The notes below the pieces were generated by a model. That model was not told where the DNA came from. It worked only from the letters and a program-made list of their open reading frames with translations, and made no database searches. This document shows positions 9,368-18,736 of a stretch of DNA of 64,000 nt, in pieces. The stretch comes from Fodinibius sp051746985 (GTDB lineage: Bacteria > Bacteroidota > Rhodothermia > Balneolales > Balneolaceae). Each line of letters begins with the position of its first letter. Position 1 is the stretch's first letter. The stretch is taken from contig JBNJFP010000008.1 of assembly GCA_051746985.1 (NCBI GenBank), positions 40,239-104,238 on the forward strand, written 5' to 3'. The position numbers and the translations under genes were made by a program.

Positions 9368-11047
9368 ATGTTTATGTTCACCTTTCGATTATCCTTCCTG
9401 CCCGTGTTTTTTTTGGCAGCTGTAGCCGTTTCTTGCCAGCAATCACCCGATTCTCAAACTACTGTGATACAGAATGTTCAGGGCTACACTTTTTATGAAG
9501 GCGAATTTACCGAGTTTTCGGCCTTGGCATTCAAAGATGGAAAAGTGCTTGATGTGTATAAGGATACGACCTTCGAAAGCGGCGGAAATCAAGAAGTGAT
9601 CGATGGTGAAGGCAAGGTGATGCTGCCGGGGTTGATCGACGCGCACGCGCATGTGATGGGATTGGGAACCATGCTTATGAATGTAGATTTGAGCGGCATC
9701 AGATCATTGGATGAGGCCTTGAATCACGTGGAGGAGTATGCAGCTGAAAATCCCGAACTGGAATGGATCGAGGGACGCGGGTGGAATAACACGCATTGGG
9801 GAGATGGGGATTTCCCCACGGCCGAAGATCTCGATAACGTTGTGAGCGATCGACCGGTTTGGTTGAGCCGCGTTGACGGCCACGCTGGATGGGCCAACAC
9901 CAAAGCTATGGAGATAGCAGGTATCACCGCAGAAACCGAAGCGCCCGAAGGAGGAAAAATTATTCGCGATGAAAATGGAGAACCCACAGGTGTATTTATT
10001 GATGAGGCCGAGAGTCTGATCAACGAGCATATCCCCGAGCCAACCCCCGAAGAGCAGCAGATGGCGCTGGAGAATGCTCTGGCACACATGCGTAGCAAAG
10101 GATTGACCAGTGTCCACGATGCGGGGGTATCGGCTCAGGCTTGGGAGTTATATAAAAGCTTTGCTGATGACGACGAACTTACTACCCGTATTTACGCGAT
10201 GATAAGCGGTGCGGGAGATACCTTTGATGAGCTTGCAAAAGATGGTCCTATTGATTCTTATGCTAATGATTTGCTGTCGCTGCAAAGCGTAAAAATTTAT
10301 GGGGACGGCGCCCTTGGTAGTCGCGGTGCCGCTATGCTGGAGCCATATTCCGACGATGCGGAGAATACCGGGTTGTTATTTCATACGCAGGAAGAAATGA
10401 ACGAGATGGTTTTAAAAACGATGGACGCCGGCTTTCAAACTAATATTCACGCTATCGGGGATGCGGCAAATCGGCAAGTGCTTAATGCCTTTGAACATGC
10501 CAAAGACCGTTTGGGAGAACAGGGATTACGAAATCGAATTGAACACGCACAGATTGTTTCCCAGCAGGATATCCCCCGTTTTAATGAACTTAATATTATT
10601 GCATCCATGCAGCCCACCCATGCTACTAGCGATATGAATATGGCCGAAGATCGCGTGGGCCCCAATCGAATTGAAGGCGGCTATGCGTGGCAAACATTTA
10701 TTGATCAGGGTACTACCGTTTCCTCGGGGTCTGATTTTCCTGTCGAGCATGTAAATCCGTTTTATGGCTTGTATTCGGCTATAACGAGACAAGATCACGA
10801 TGGAGAACCCGAGGGGGGCTGGTATCCATCCGAACGTATGACAAGAGAGCAGGCCCTGCGTTCTTTTACGCTGGATGCCGCTTATGCTGCCCATCAGGAA
10901 AATGAGCTTGGTAGTTTAGAACCCGGTAAGTGGGCTGATTTTATTCTTGTCGATCGCGATCTTTTTGAAGTCTCGGAGATTGAAATTTGGGAAACGGAGG
11001 TTCTGGAAACCTGGCTACGTGGCGATAAAGTATATTCAGCAGATTAA
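9368..11047 (+). CDS. Exported YtcJ-like amidohydrolase lipoprotein
   Basis: A 559-residue metal-dependent amidohydrolase of the YtcJ group. The N-terminus has a hydrophobic signal sequence ending in AVAVSC, a somewhat atypical lipobox with Cys near residue 26, so it is probably a membrane-anchored lipoprotein facing the periplasm. Mature-domain motifs are LPGLIDAHAHVMGLG (metal-binding HxH), KIYGDGALGSRGAA, QTNIHAIGDAANR, and the closing composite-domain segment ADFILVDRD. The family hydrolyses amides and related bonds, with substrates mostly unknown. It is followed after 11 bases by nadE, which suggests co-transcription but gives no functional clue. Confidence 0.85.
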   Translation: MFMFTFRLSFLPVFFLAAVAVSCQQSPDSQTTVIQNVQGYTFYEGEFTEFSALAFKDGKVLDVYKDTTFESGGNQEVIDGEGKVMLPGLIDAHAHVMGLGTMLMNVDLSGIRSLDEALNHVEEYAAENPELEWIEGRGWNNTHWGDGDFPTAEDLDNVVSDRPVWLSRVDGHAGWANTKAMEIAGITAETEAPEGGKIIRDENGEPTGVFIDEAESLINEHIPEPTPEEQQMALENALAHMRSKGLTSVHDAGVSAQAWELYKSFADDDELTTRIYAMISGAGDTFDELAKDGPIDSYANDLLSLQSVKIYGDGALGSRGAAMLEPYSDDAENTGLLFHTQEEMNEMVLKTMDAGFQTNIHAIGDAANRQVLNAFEHAKDRLGEQGLRNRIEHAQIVSQQDIPRFNELNIIASMQPTHATSDMNMAEDRVGPNRIEGGYAWQTFIDQGTTVSSGSDFPVEHVNPFYGLYSAITRQDHDGEPEGGWYPSERMTREQALRSFTLDAAYAAHQENELGSLEPGKWADFILVDRDLFEVSEIEIWETEVLETWLRGDKVYSAD

Positions 11048-11058
11048 AAATTGATTCA

Positions 11059-12738
11059 ATGATTATTCGATTAGAACAATTAAATCCGACAATTGGCGAT
11101 ATAGAGGGTAACCTAAAGCTGATTGAAAAAGCCATGAGAAAGGCTGAATCGGATGGAATTGATCTGTTGGTGCTGCCGGAGCTGGTGACTTGTGGCTATT
11201 CCCCAATGGATTTGCTGGAGCGCCAGGCCTTTCTGGATACAGTGTATCAGGCCAACGACCGAATTAAAGTAAAGTCAGGCGATACAGCAGTATTGTTTGG
11301 GTCGATCACGCCCAATAATAATGCCACTGGTCGTAGCTGTTTTAATAGCGCATTGCTGGTGAGAAATGGTGAGCGTCTGGCAGAAATCCATAAAACCTTG
11401 TTGCCTACCTATGATGTGTATGATGAGCTGCGATATTTTGAGCCTGGAAAGTCTTTTGAGTGTGTTGAGTGTGACGGAATAAAAATTGGGGTTACCGTAT
11501 GTGAAGATATTTGGCACAATTTTGAGCTCCCATATGTAACTTATAATGTAAATCCGGCCGAAGAGCTTGCCCAAAAAGGGGTACAGGCTATTTTCAATCT
11601 ATCGGCTTCTCCCTATACCAAAGAGAAGCCCCGTAAGCGCCAAAAAATGCTTCAACAGCATGCCCGGCGTTTGGAGGTCCCCGTTTTTTATGCGAATCAG
11701 GTCGGAGGTAATACGGAGCTTATTTCTGATGGCGATTCCATGGCCGTTGACAGCAATGCTAATGTTGTAGGTAGGGCACCACTTTTTCAGGTTGCAAATA
11801 TTGATCTCGATTGGAGACCAGAATTCGGAACGTTAGAAAATGTAGGGCCAGCACCAGCTGCTGTCCCCGGAAAGATTGAACAGATGTTTAACGGCTTAAA
11901 GCTGGGGCTACAAGATTATCTCAAAAAAACAGGGATTGCCGATAGCGTTATTTTGGGATTAAGTGGTGGTATTGATTCGGCACTGGTTGCAGCTATCGCT
12001 ACCGAAGCAGTGGGTTCTGAGCAGGTGGTTGGAATTACGATGCCTTCGGAATTTTCATCGAAGGGCAGTGTTTCCGATTCGCAAAAGCTGGCGGAAAACC
12101 TCGGCATTACTTGTTATGAAATACCGGTCGCAGATATTTATGATGAATTTGATAGTGCTTTAGAGCCCTATTTTGAGGAGACAGATTTTGGGGTGGCCGA
12201 AGAAAATTTGCAGCCTCGCATCCGCGGCACGCTGTTGATGGGGTATTCCAATAAGTTTGGCAATATGCTGCTCAATACTGGCAACAAATCAGAATTGGCC
12301 ACCGGATATTGTACGCTTTATGGAGATATGGCCGGTGGGTTGGGCGTGATTGCCGATTTGTATAAGCTTGAGGTTTATCAGATGGCTCGTTGGCTGAACG
12401 AAGAGTATTATGGTGAAGAGATCATCCCATCAGCAATTATAAATAAACCGCCAAGCGCCGAACTACGTCCCAATCAAAAAGATGCTGATAGTTTGCCAAA
12501 ATATGATATTTTAGATCCTATTTTGGAAGCGTATATTGAAAAACAGCTGTCGGTTTCAGAAATTACTGAACAGGGATTTGATAGTGAGGTGGTAAATAAG
12601 ATCGTTCGGCTGGTGGATCGTAATGAATATAAGCGTTTCCAAGCTGCACCGTCACTTAAGATGAGTGATAAAGCTTTTGGTACCGGCAGGCGTTGGCCAT
12701 TAGTTCAACGGTGGACGGAAACACGGAGTCGACGCTAA
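11059..12738 (+). CDS. nadE: Glutamine-dependent NAD+ synthetase
   Basis: A 559-residue two-domain enzyme for the last step of NAD synthesis. The N-terminal nitrilase-type glutaminase domain contains LLVLPELVTCGY (Glu near 41), EIHKTLLPTYDVYDE (Lys near 112) and VTVCEDIWH (Cys near 148), a complete Glu-Lys-Cys triad. The C-terminal synthetase has the PP-loop LGLSGGIDSALVAA at about residues 299-312 and NTGNKSELATGYCTLYGD. Having both domains means glutamine and not free ammonia is the nitrogen donor. It starts 11 bases after the amidohydrolase stop. Confidence 0.95.
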   Translation: MIIRLEQLNPTIGDIEGNLKLIEKAMRKAESDGIDLLVLPELVTCGYSPMDLLERQAFLDTVYQANDRIKVKSGDTAVLFGSITPNNNATGRSCFNSALLVRNGERLAEIHKTLLPTYDVYDELRYFEPGKSFECVECDGIKIGVTVCEDIWHNFELPYVTYNVNPAEELAQKGVQAIFNLSASPYTKEKPRKRQKMLQQHARRLEVPVFYANQVGGNTELISDGDSMAVDSNANVVGRAPLFQVANIDLDWRPEFGTLENVGPAPAAVPGKIEQMFNGLKLGLQDYLKKTGIADSVILGLSGGIDSALVAAIATEAVGSEQVVGITMPSEFSSKGSVSDSQKLAENLGITCYEIPVADIYDEFDSALEPYFEETDFGVAEENLQPRIRGTLLMGYSNKFGNMLLNTGNKSELATGYCTLYGDMAGGLGVIADLYKLEVYQMARWLNEEYYGEEIIPSAIINKPPSAELRPNQKDADSLPKYDILDPILEAYIEKQLSVSEITEQGFDSEVVNKIVRLVDRNEYKRFQAAPSLKMSDKAFGTGRRWPLVQRWTETRSRR

Positions 12739-12799
12739 ATTTGGGCCCTATTCTCATGAGGATAAAAGGATAATTCGAAAATTTTTACTACAGATTGCT

Positions 12800-14806
12800 A
12801 TGCATAATAAGCTACATCTCCTAATTATACTCATTTTTATGGTTGGCATTGTGCCTGGACTTGCCCAGGAAAAGGAAGATATCCAGCTCGAAGAAACCCC
12901 GATGTCGCCAAAACTGCTGCCTTATAATAATCCCATGACGGCCGATGATGAGCCGACCGTGGATCAAACGCCAACAAATATTGAACTGGATGATTTCCAA
13001 AAGGATGTGATGCGCCGCATTGCCGATATTTACCGCATCCACGTAAATGCAATTGAGGCGCAGCTTCAGGATGATCCCCTCAGTGCCGAAACGCACATCA
13101 CAGATGCCCTGAATGAGATGCAGGCCCTGCTTGATACCTATCCCGAGGTACAAACTAACAAGCGGTTTAGCGAACTGTATCGATCGGTGATGACCGAATA
13201 CCGTGAATTTTATGGCGTTGAGGATTCCTCTAAGGAAGTGAAGGGTGAAGTTTTTGCTATACAAAAAGAGCTGTATTCCGAAGAGGATGACTGGATGAAT
13301 GAAAGTGAGGGGTATGTTCTTCCCGAGGATATCACAACCCCTAAAACAGAAGTACCACTGGTGCAAAATGAACAGGTCAATCGTCACCTCATGTACTATA
13401 CACTGAAACGTCCCGAGGTGATGGAGAATTGGTTGCAGCGGTCAAAGAAGTATTTCCCGATGATGCAGGAAGTTTTTGAGGATGAAGGAGTGCCGACCGA
13501 GCTTATTCATTTAGCGATGGTTGAAAGTGGGTTGAATCCCAAAGCGCGCAGTTGGGCCTCAGCTGTTGGGATGTGGCAGTTTATACGTGCAACCGGATCG
13601 ATGTACGGGCTGGAAGTAAATTGGTGGGTCGATGAGCGGCGTGATCCCGAAAAAGCAACCCGTGCTGCGGCTCGTCATTTAAAGGATTTATATAATATTT
13701 GGGGCGATTGGCACTTGGCTATTGCCAATTATAATATTAGTCCTCGTGGGTTGAAACGAGCTATCCGTGCGGCGGGAGAAGAAGACTATTGGGCTGCGTT
13801 TCCATATCTGCCGCGTGAGACACAGGGCTATGTTCCTGGCTTTATTGCAGCTACTATGATTGAGATGGATCCCGAGCAGTTTGGGTTTGAGGAGGAGTAT
13901 GAAAATGAGGAATATGGGTATGAAGTTTTTGAAGTAGCGCCGTTAATCCCATTAGAAGATCTGGCCAAGGCGGCGGGGATAACCACTGAAGAGTTGAAGG
14001 ATTATAATCCTGAGCTGTTGCGATGGGCTACCCCGCCCGGCAACGATTACCCGCTGAAATTACCAGCTGGTTCTAAAGAACAATTTGTCGACAACTATGA
14101 GGAGATCCCCAAGGATGAGCGGAGCCAGAATGTAGCAATGCATAACGTCAACAATGGCGAAACGTTGGGATCGATTGCCAGAAAATATGGGACCTCGGTT
14201 CGAGCACTCTATGAAACGAATGAGAGCCTTTCAAGCACGATTTACCCCGGCCAGAAAGTGGTGGTACCCCTGGCACCAGGGAGCGAAGATAAAGTTGCTG
14301 CAAGTACACCTTCCAATCAGCCGAGAGCGAACACAGCAACCAAGCAAAAGTCCAATAAGTCAAATGCTCCAGCAAATTCGGCCAAGGTAAGTTATAAGGT
14401 GAAAAATGGTGATACGATTGGCCATATTGCTGAATGGTACGATGTGCAATCTTGGCAAATACGGTCTTGGAATGGCATATCAAACTATATTCGTCCGGGT
14501 CAAACGCTGACCATTCATGTGTCTAAGGATAAACAATCGTTCTACAGCCAAATTAACGGAATGTCGTTCAGTGAAAAGCAGGAGCTTGAACAAAAGCAAC
14601 GCTCTGGTGAGAATGTAAGTGAAGAGTATCTGGCTTCTGCTGATAATAACAATACTGATGGGGCAGAAGTTTCTTATACTGTACAGACCAATGATACACT
14701 CATTGAAATTGCTAATTCGCATGGCGTTTCAGTAAATCAGATAAAGCGTCTCAATGATTTAAATGGGTCTCAAATTTATGTGGGACAGCAATTGAAGATT
14801 AAATAA
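12800..14806 (+). CDS. Membrane-bound lytic transglycosylase with three LysM repeats (MltD-like)
   Basis: A 668-residue secreted peptidoglycan lyase. A signal peptide (about residues 1-22, ending GLAQ) has no lipobox cysteine. An acidic helical region precedes the SLT domain, whose catalytic glutamate is E242 in MVESGLNPKARSWASAVGMW, followed by QFIRATGSMYGLEVNWWVDE. Three LysM repeats lie at about 447-490 (NGETLGSIARKYG), 531-573 (NGDTIGHIAEWYD) and 624-668 (NDTLIEIANSHG); these bind peptidoglycan glycan chains. Domain order matches MltD. It cleaves the MurNAc-GlcNAc bond to a 1,6-anhydro product. The ctpA gene follows after 11 bases, pairing two envelope-remodelling enzymes. Confidence 0.92.
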   Translation: MHNKLHLLIILIFMVGIVPGLAQEKEDIQLEETPMSPKLLPYNNPMTADDEPTVDQTPTNIELDDFQKDVMRRIADIYRIHVNAIEAQLQDDPLSAETHITDALNEMQALLDTYPEVQTNKRFSELYRSVMTEYREFYGVEDSSKEVKGEVFAIQKELYSEEDDWMNESEGYVLPEDITTPKTEVPLVQNEQVNRHLMYYTLKRPEVMENWLQRSKKYFPMMQEVFEDEGVPTELIHLAMVESGLNPKARSWASAVGMWQFIRATGSMYGLEVNWWVDERRDPEKATRAAARHLKDLYNIWGDWHLAIANYNISPRGLKRAIRAAGEEDYWAAFPYLPRETQGYVPGFIAATMIEMDPEQFGFEEEYENEEYGYEVFEVAPLIPLEDLAKAAGITTEELKDYNPELLRWATPPGNDYPLKLPAGSKEQFVDNYEEIPKDERSQNVAMHNVNNGETLGSIARKYGTSVRALYETNESLSSTIYPGQKVVVPLAPGSEDKVAASTPSNQPRANTATKQKSNKSNAPANSAKVSYKVKNGDTIGHIAEWYDVQSWQIRSWNGISNYIRPGQTLTIHVSKDKQSFYSQINGMSFSEKQELEQKQRSGENVSEEYLASADNNNTDGAEVSYTVQTNDTLIEIANSHGVSVNQIKRLNDLNGSQIYVGQQLKIK

Positions 14807-14817
14807 GGTCTTCGAAA

Positions 14818-16467
14818 ATGAAAACGATGAGGAAACTTGTAGTTGCCGGACTGCTGGTGCTGACATCACTGGCGGTTTTGGGGCTGGTACGAAATCCGGA
14901 TATCTATTTCCTCATCAAAAAGAATTTCACCATTTTTAGTGAGGTCTATCGCGAGGTTTCGCTGCAGTATGTTGATGAGGTTGATCCCCAAAAGCTGATG
15001 CGCAAAGGGATCAATGCCATGTTGGAGTCGCTCGACCCATATACTGTTCTTGTGGATGAAGCCCAGCAGCAAGATATGGAGATTATGACCCGGGGTAGCT
15101 ACGGTGGGGTTGGTATGGATGTGGGATATCGTGCAGGAAAAATTGTAGTCATAGCCCCCATCGAGGGATATTCGGCCCACCGAAAGGGTATTCGTTCGGG
15201 AGATGTTATTACCGCGGTTAATGATGTACCGGTGGCAGATTTGTCTCCCGAGGAAGTGCAGCAACTGATTGATGGAGAACTTGGTAGTACGGTATCTGTA
15301 AAAATTGAACGATACGGTCTTGATGATCCCCTTACCTTTGAATTGGAACGCCAGCGCATTGAGGTTAATAACATTGGCTATGCAGGCTTGGTGGGAGAAG
15401 CAGAAGATGTAGGATATATATTGCTTAATCGCTTTTCAAAAAATACAGCTCGCGAAGTTCGCAGTGCGATTGAAGACTTACAGGAAAAAGATGAACTGCG
15501 GGGATTAATTTTAGATTTGCGAAATAATCCGGGCGGGTTGCTTGAAGAAGCCGTGGGAACGGTTGATAAGTTTATCCCCAAAGATCAAATGGTCGTAGAA
15601 ACGAGAGGACGGTTGGAGCAGCACAATAATGTTTTTGGGACCGAAGAGGCCCCTATTGCGGCTGATTTGCCAATGGTGGTTTTGCAAAATGAAGGTAGTG
15701 CCAGTGCTTCGGAAATTGTTGCGGGCGCTCTTCAGGATCTGGATCGGGCCGTAATTATGGGTCAGCAAAGTTTTGGCAAGGGGCTGGTGCAGACCGTGCG
15801 GGAGCTGTCATATAATACGGCACTAAAAATGACTATTTCGAGATATTATATTCCCAGCGGACGTAGTATCCAGTCGGTAACATACACCCATGATGAAAAT
15901 AACAGTGCTGTTGTAAAACCTGACTCACTCCGCAAAGAGTTTAAAACGCGTAATGGGCGTACTGTTTATGATGGTAATGGGATTGCTCCTGATATAGAAA
16001 TTGAAGAGCAGGAGCCAAGCTTGCTTGAAACCTCACTGCTGAAACAGAATTTGTTTTTTGATTTTGCTAATCATTATGCGGCAGGGCACGATAGTTTGAT
16101 GGATCAGATTGGTTCCGATAAGATTTTTGAGGAGTTTCGTTCGTTTATTTTGGACAGCGATTTTCAATATCAAACCCCATCAGAAAAGAATTTAGCCCAA
16201 ATCGATTCAACATTACAAACGATGGGGGATGGGGCAGATGATCACGTTAAAGCCTTGAATGAACAGATAGAGAAGTATAAGAGTCAGGAGTTTGACGAGC
16301 AGCGAAAGGCGCTCGAAAAGCGTTTGTATATGGAGCTTATAGCACGTTATCGTGGACAGCAGGGACAAACTAAGGCCTGGCTGCCTCATGATGAGGTAGT
16401 AGTTGAAGCAGTAAAAGTGCTTTCCAATCGTGAAAATTATAATCGAATTTTATCAGGAACCAATTAG
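14818..16467 (+). CDS. ctpA: C-terminal processing peptidase, S41 family
   Basis: A 549-residue periplasmic serine protease of the CtpA/Prc family. A single N-terminal hydrophobic segment (about residues 7-24) serves as signal or anchor. The PDZ domain covers about 90-180 (YGGVGMDVGYRAGKIVVIAP), and the S41 core includes LILDLRNNPGGLLEEAV. Ser296 in GSASASEIVAGAL and Lys321 in FGKGLVQT are 25 residues apart, the same spacing as the Ser-Lys dyad of E. coli Prc. The C-terminal 170 residues are charged and helical. In other bacteria such proteases control peptidoglycan hydrolases; the neighbouring lytic transglycosylase makes that plausible here. Confidence 0.92.
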   Translation: MKTMRKLVVAGLLVLTSLAVLGLVRNPDIYFLIKKNFTIFSEVYREVSLQYVDEVDPQKLMRKGINAMLESLDPYTVLVDEAQQQDMEIMTRGSYGGVGMDVGYRAGKIVVIAPIEGYSAHRKGIRSGDVITAVNDVPVADLSPEEVQQLIDGELGSTVSVKIERYGLDDPLTFELERQRIEVNNIGYAGLVGEAEDVGYILLNRFSKNTAREVRSAIEDLQEKDELRGLILDLRNNPGGLLEEAVGTVDKFIPKDQMVVETRGRLEQHNNVFGTEEAPIAADLPMVVLQNEGSASASEIVAGALQDLDRAVIMGQQSFGKGLVQTVRELSYNTALKMTISRYYIPSGRSIQSVTYTHDENNSAVVKPDSLRKEFKTRNGRTVYDGNGIAPDIEIEEQEPSLLETSLLKQNLFFDFANHYAAGHDSLMDQIGSDKIFEEFRSFILDSDFQYQTPSEKNLAQIDSTLQTMGDGADDHVKALNEQIEKYKSQEFDEQRKALEKRLYMELIARYRGQQGQTKAWLPHDEVVVEAVKVLSNRENYNRILSGTN

Positions 16468-16469
16468 AC

Positions 16470-17309
16470 GTGGCAAAAGCAGATTTGCATATTCACACGA
16501 CGGCATCCGACGGAAATTCAACTCCAGAGCAGATTGTCCGTAGTGCCAAAAAGCACAAGCTTGATATTATTTCGATTACCGATCATGATACGATTCGGGG
16601 CTACCAAGAAGCGGTAGATGTTGCCAAAGAGTGTGAAATAACGTTATTGCCGGGGGTTGAGATTACTGCTGATTTTAGTGGTCGCGAATGTCATCTGTTG
16701 GGCTATTGCTTTGATCCTGACCATCCAGCTATGCAAAAATTGTTGGTTCAGCATTATCATTCACGTCTGGAACGTGGTAAATGGATTGTCAATGAACTTA
16801 CAAAACAGGGGCTGGATATCGATATTGAAGAGGTCAAAGCCGAAGCCAACGGTAGTAATATTGGTCGTCCCCACATTGCGTCAGTACTTATCGACAAGGG
16901 ATATGTTGCTTCTTTTAAAGAAGCCTTTATTCGTTACTTGAGCGATCAATCGCTGGGCACAATTTTTAATGAGTATTATTCCCACCACAAGGTCATTGAA
17001 ACAGTTAAAAAGGCGGGAGGGGCTGTTGTGGTCGCCCATCCCAGTAACTTATATACCGAGCAGGATCTCGAAGAGCTTGTTGATGCCGGTATTGATGGCA
17101 TTGAGCTTATTCATCCCAGCCACAATTATGAAAAGCAGAAACAGGTTGAGGCGTTTGCGGAAGAACATAATCTTTTGAAGACGGGGGGCAGTGATTTTCA
17201 CGGAGGGGATAAAGAATATCAGAAGTTTTTTGGAGTTGTAACGATTAATACCAAATATGTGCACCGGTTAATTAGGATGACCGATCAGCGCAAAGCAATA
17301 CAAGTATAA
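16470..17309 (+). CDS. PHP-domain phosphoesterase (RNase AM / TrpH-like)
   Basis: A 279-residue stand-alone PHP protein. It begins at a GTG two bases after the ctpA stop and has ADLHIHTTASDGNSTPEQIV right at the N-terminus, which fixes the start. Further metal-ligand motifs are ISITDHDT, GVEITADF, VVVAHPSN and GGSDFHG, the full set for a trinuclear PHP site. The closest characterised relative by motif order and size is E. coli RNase AM (YciV/TrpH), which trims short 5'-phosphorylated RNAs and hydrolyses 3',5'-bisphosphates. Equivalent function is likely but not provable here. ribH begins 3 bases after its stop. Confidence 0.85.
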   Translation: MAKADLHIHTTASDGNSTPEQIVRSAKKHKLDIISITDHDTIRGYQEAVDVAKECEITLLPGVEITADFSGRECHLLGYCFDPDHPAMQKLLVQHYHSRLERGKWIVNELTKQGLDIDIEEVKAEANGSNIGRPHIASVLIDKGYVASFKEAFIRYLSDQSLGTIFNEYYSHHKVIETVKKAGGAVVVAHPSNLYTEQDLEELVDAGIDGIELIHPSHNYEKQKQVEAFAEEHNLLKTGGSDFHGGDKEYQKFFGVVTINTKYVHRLIRMTDQRKAIQV

Positions 17310-17312
17310 CTT

Positions 17313-17789
17313 ATGGCAGATAATATTCTTGAGGGCAGTACCTCAGATAACTCATTTATGATTGGTATCGCAGTAGCTAAATGGAATTCTTTTATTACCG
17401 ATGAACTGCTGGTTGGTGCACAAGATGCATTAAAAAGTAAGGGATTTAGTGACGACCAAATGGTAATAGCCCGCTGTCCCGGGGCGTACGAATTGCCATA
17501 TACTGCGCAACAGCTATTGGGTCATACTGATGGTGTGGTAACGTTAGGGGCTGTTATCAGGGGGGATACCCCACATTTTGATTATGTTTGTGATGCTGCT
17601 AATCGGGGAATTACGGATTTGAATTTAAAGGGTAATAAGCCAGTGGTTTTTGGCGTTTTAACAACAGACAATGTAACCCAGGCGCGGCAACGATGTGGCC
17701 TGGAAGGGGATAAAGGAAATAAAGGAGCCGAAGCCGCACTGGCATTGATAGAAATGCTTTCTTTGACGAAACAATTTGAAGAATTATAA
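17313..17789 (+). CDS. ribH: 6,7-dimethyl-8-ribityllumazine synthase
   Basis: A 158-residue lumazine synthase, the penultimate riboflavin enzyme, normally forming 60-mer or decamer shells. Diagnostic segments are VAKWNSFITDELL near the N-terminus, CPGAYELPYTAQ, the catalytic-loop signature GAVIRGDTPHFDYVCDAANR at about residues 80-99, and FGVLTTDNVTQARQRCG. Length is standard. No other riboflavin gene is adjacent and no FMN riboswitch is seen, so the gene appears to have been recruited into a general operon behind the PHP gene (3-base gap). Confidence 0.95.
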   Translation: MADNILEGSTSDNSFMIGIAVAKWNSFITDELLVGAQDALKSKGFSDDQMVIARCPGAYELPYTAQQLLGHTDGVVTLGAVIRGDTPHFDYVCDAANRGITDLNLKGNKPVVFGVLTTDNVTQARQRCGLEGDKGNKGAEAALALIEMLSLTKQFEEL

Positions 17790-17859
17790 TTTTATTAGCT
17801 TGAAATATCGGGTATAAAACTCTAATATTGATAGCTTAATAAAACACGGATATTACGCA

Positions 17860-18687
17860 TTGAAACCAATTTCGCTAACAAATAAAGAACAGAATAGCAG
17901 TGACAAGGATTCACAATCTGCACTGATTGAGCAAGGAGCAATTCCCGAACATATTGCTATTATTATGGATGGGAATGGGCGATGGGCGAAAAGTCGCGGC
18001 AATATCCGTTCTTATGGTCACAAGGTTGGGGTCGATTCGGTTCGAGATATCACCGAAGCCTGTGCACAAATTGGCGTTAAGCATTTGACGCTCTATGCTT
18101 TTTCAACCGAAAACTGGGGGCGCCCTAAAATGGAAGTCAGTGCCCTTATGCGTTTATTGGCCAGCTCGCTGCGTAAAGAGGCTGATAATCTCAACGAAAA
18201 TAATATTAAGCTTGAAACGATTGGTCAGATCGATCGTTTTCCTAAAAGCTGCCAACGTGAGTTACAGGAAGCAATGGGATTAACCGAGGATAATGATCGC
18301 CTGCAGTTATGTTTGGCACTTAGTTACTCCGGTCGTTGGGATATCACCGAAGCAGTAAAAAAGATGGCGCAATCTGTTAAAGACGGTGAGATAGATCCCG
18401 AAGCGATTGACGATGAAATGATAAGTGCTCATTTATCTACGGCCAATATCCCCGATCCGGAACTTATTATTAGAACAAGCGGTGAGTATAGAATTAGTAA
18501 CTTTCTGTTGTGGCAGCTGGCCTATTCGGAGCTCTATATCACCGAAACATACTGGCCAGACTTTCGACGCGAAGAATTGTATAAAGCCATCCAGTCATTT
18601 CAACAACGTGAACGTAGATTTGGCAAACTTTCTGATAATGAACAAAAGAAATCCTCAAGTCTATACGTTCAAGAGCTGACATCTTAA
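17860..18687 (+). CDS. uppS: Isoprenyl (undecaprenyl) diphosphate synthase
   Basis: A cis-prenyltransferase that makes the C55 lipid carrier precursor for peptidoglycan and O-antigen. The catalytic aspartate is D37 in IMDGNGRWAKSRG; later motifs are LYAFSTENWGRP, LCLALSYSGRWDI, RTSGEYRISNFLLWQLAYSE and TYWPDF. The frame starts at a TTG (17860), giving 275 residues, about 25 longer than typical. The extra N-terminal residues are polar and may be partly an annotation artefact, but there is no later start before the catalytic motif that is clearly better. It lies directly upstream of bamA and skp, an arrangement common in this phylum. Confidence 0.93.
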   Translation: MKPISLTNKEQNSSDKDSQSALIEQGAIPEHIAIIMDGNGRWAKSRGNIRSYGHKVGVDSVRDITEACAQIGVKHLTLYAFSTENWGRPKMEVSALMRLLASSLRKEADNLNENNIKLETIGQIDRFPKSCQRELQEAMGLTEDNDRLQLCLALSYSGRWDITEAVKKMAQSVKDGEIDPEAIDDEMISAHLSTANIPDPELIIRTSGEYRISNFLLWQLAYSELYITETYWPDFRREELYKAIQSFQQRERRFGKLSDNEQKKSSSLYVQELTS

Positions 18688-18736
18688 CCTTTCATCTAAA
18701 TACGTAAGCTCAATTTTGTTTCAAGAATTAAACTAC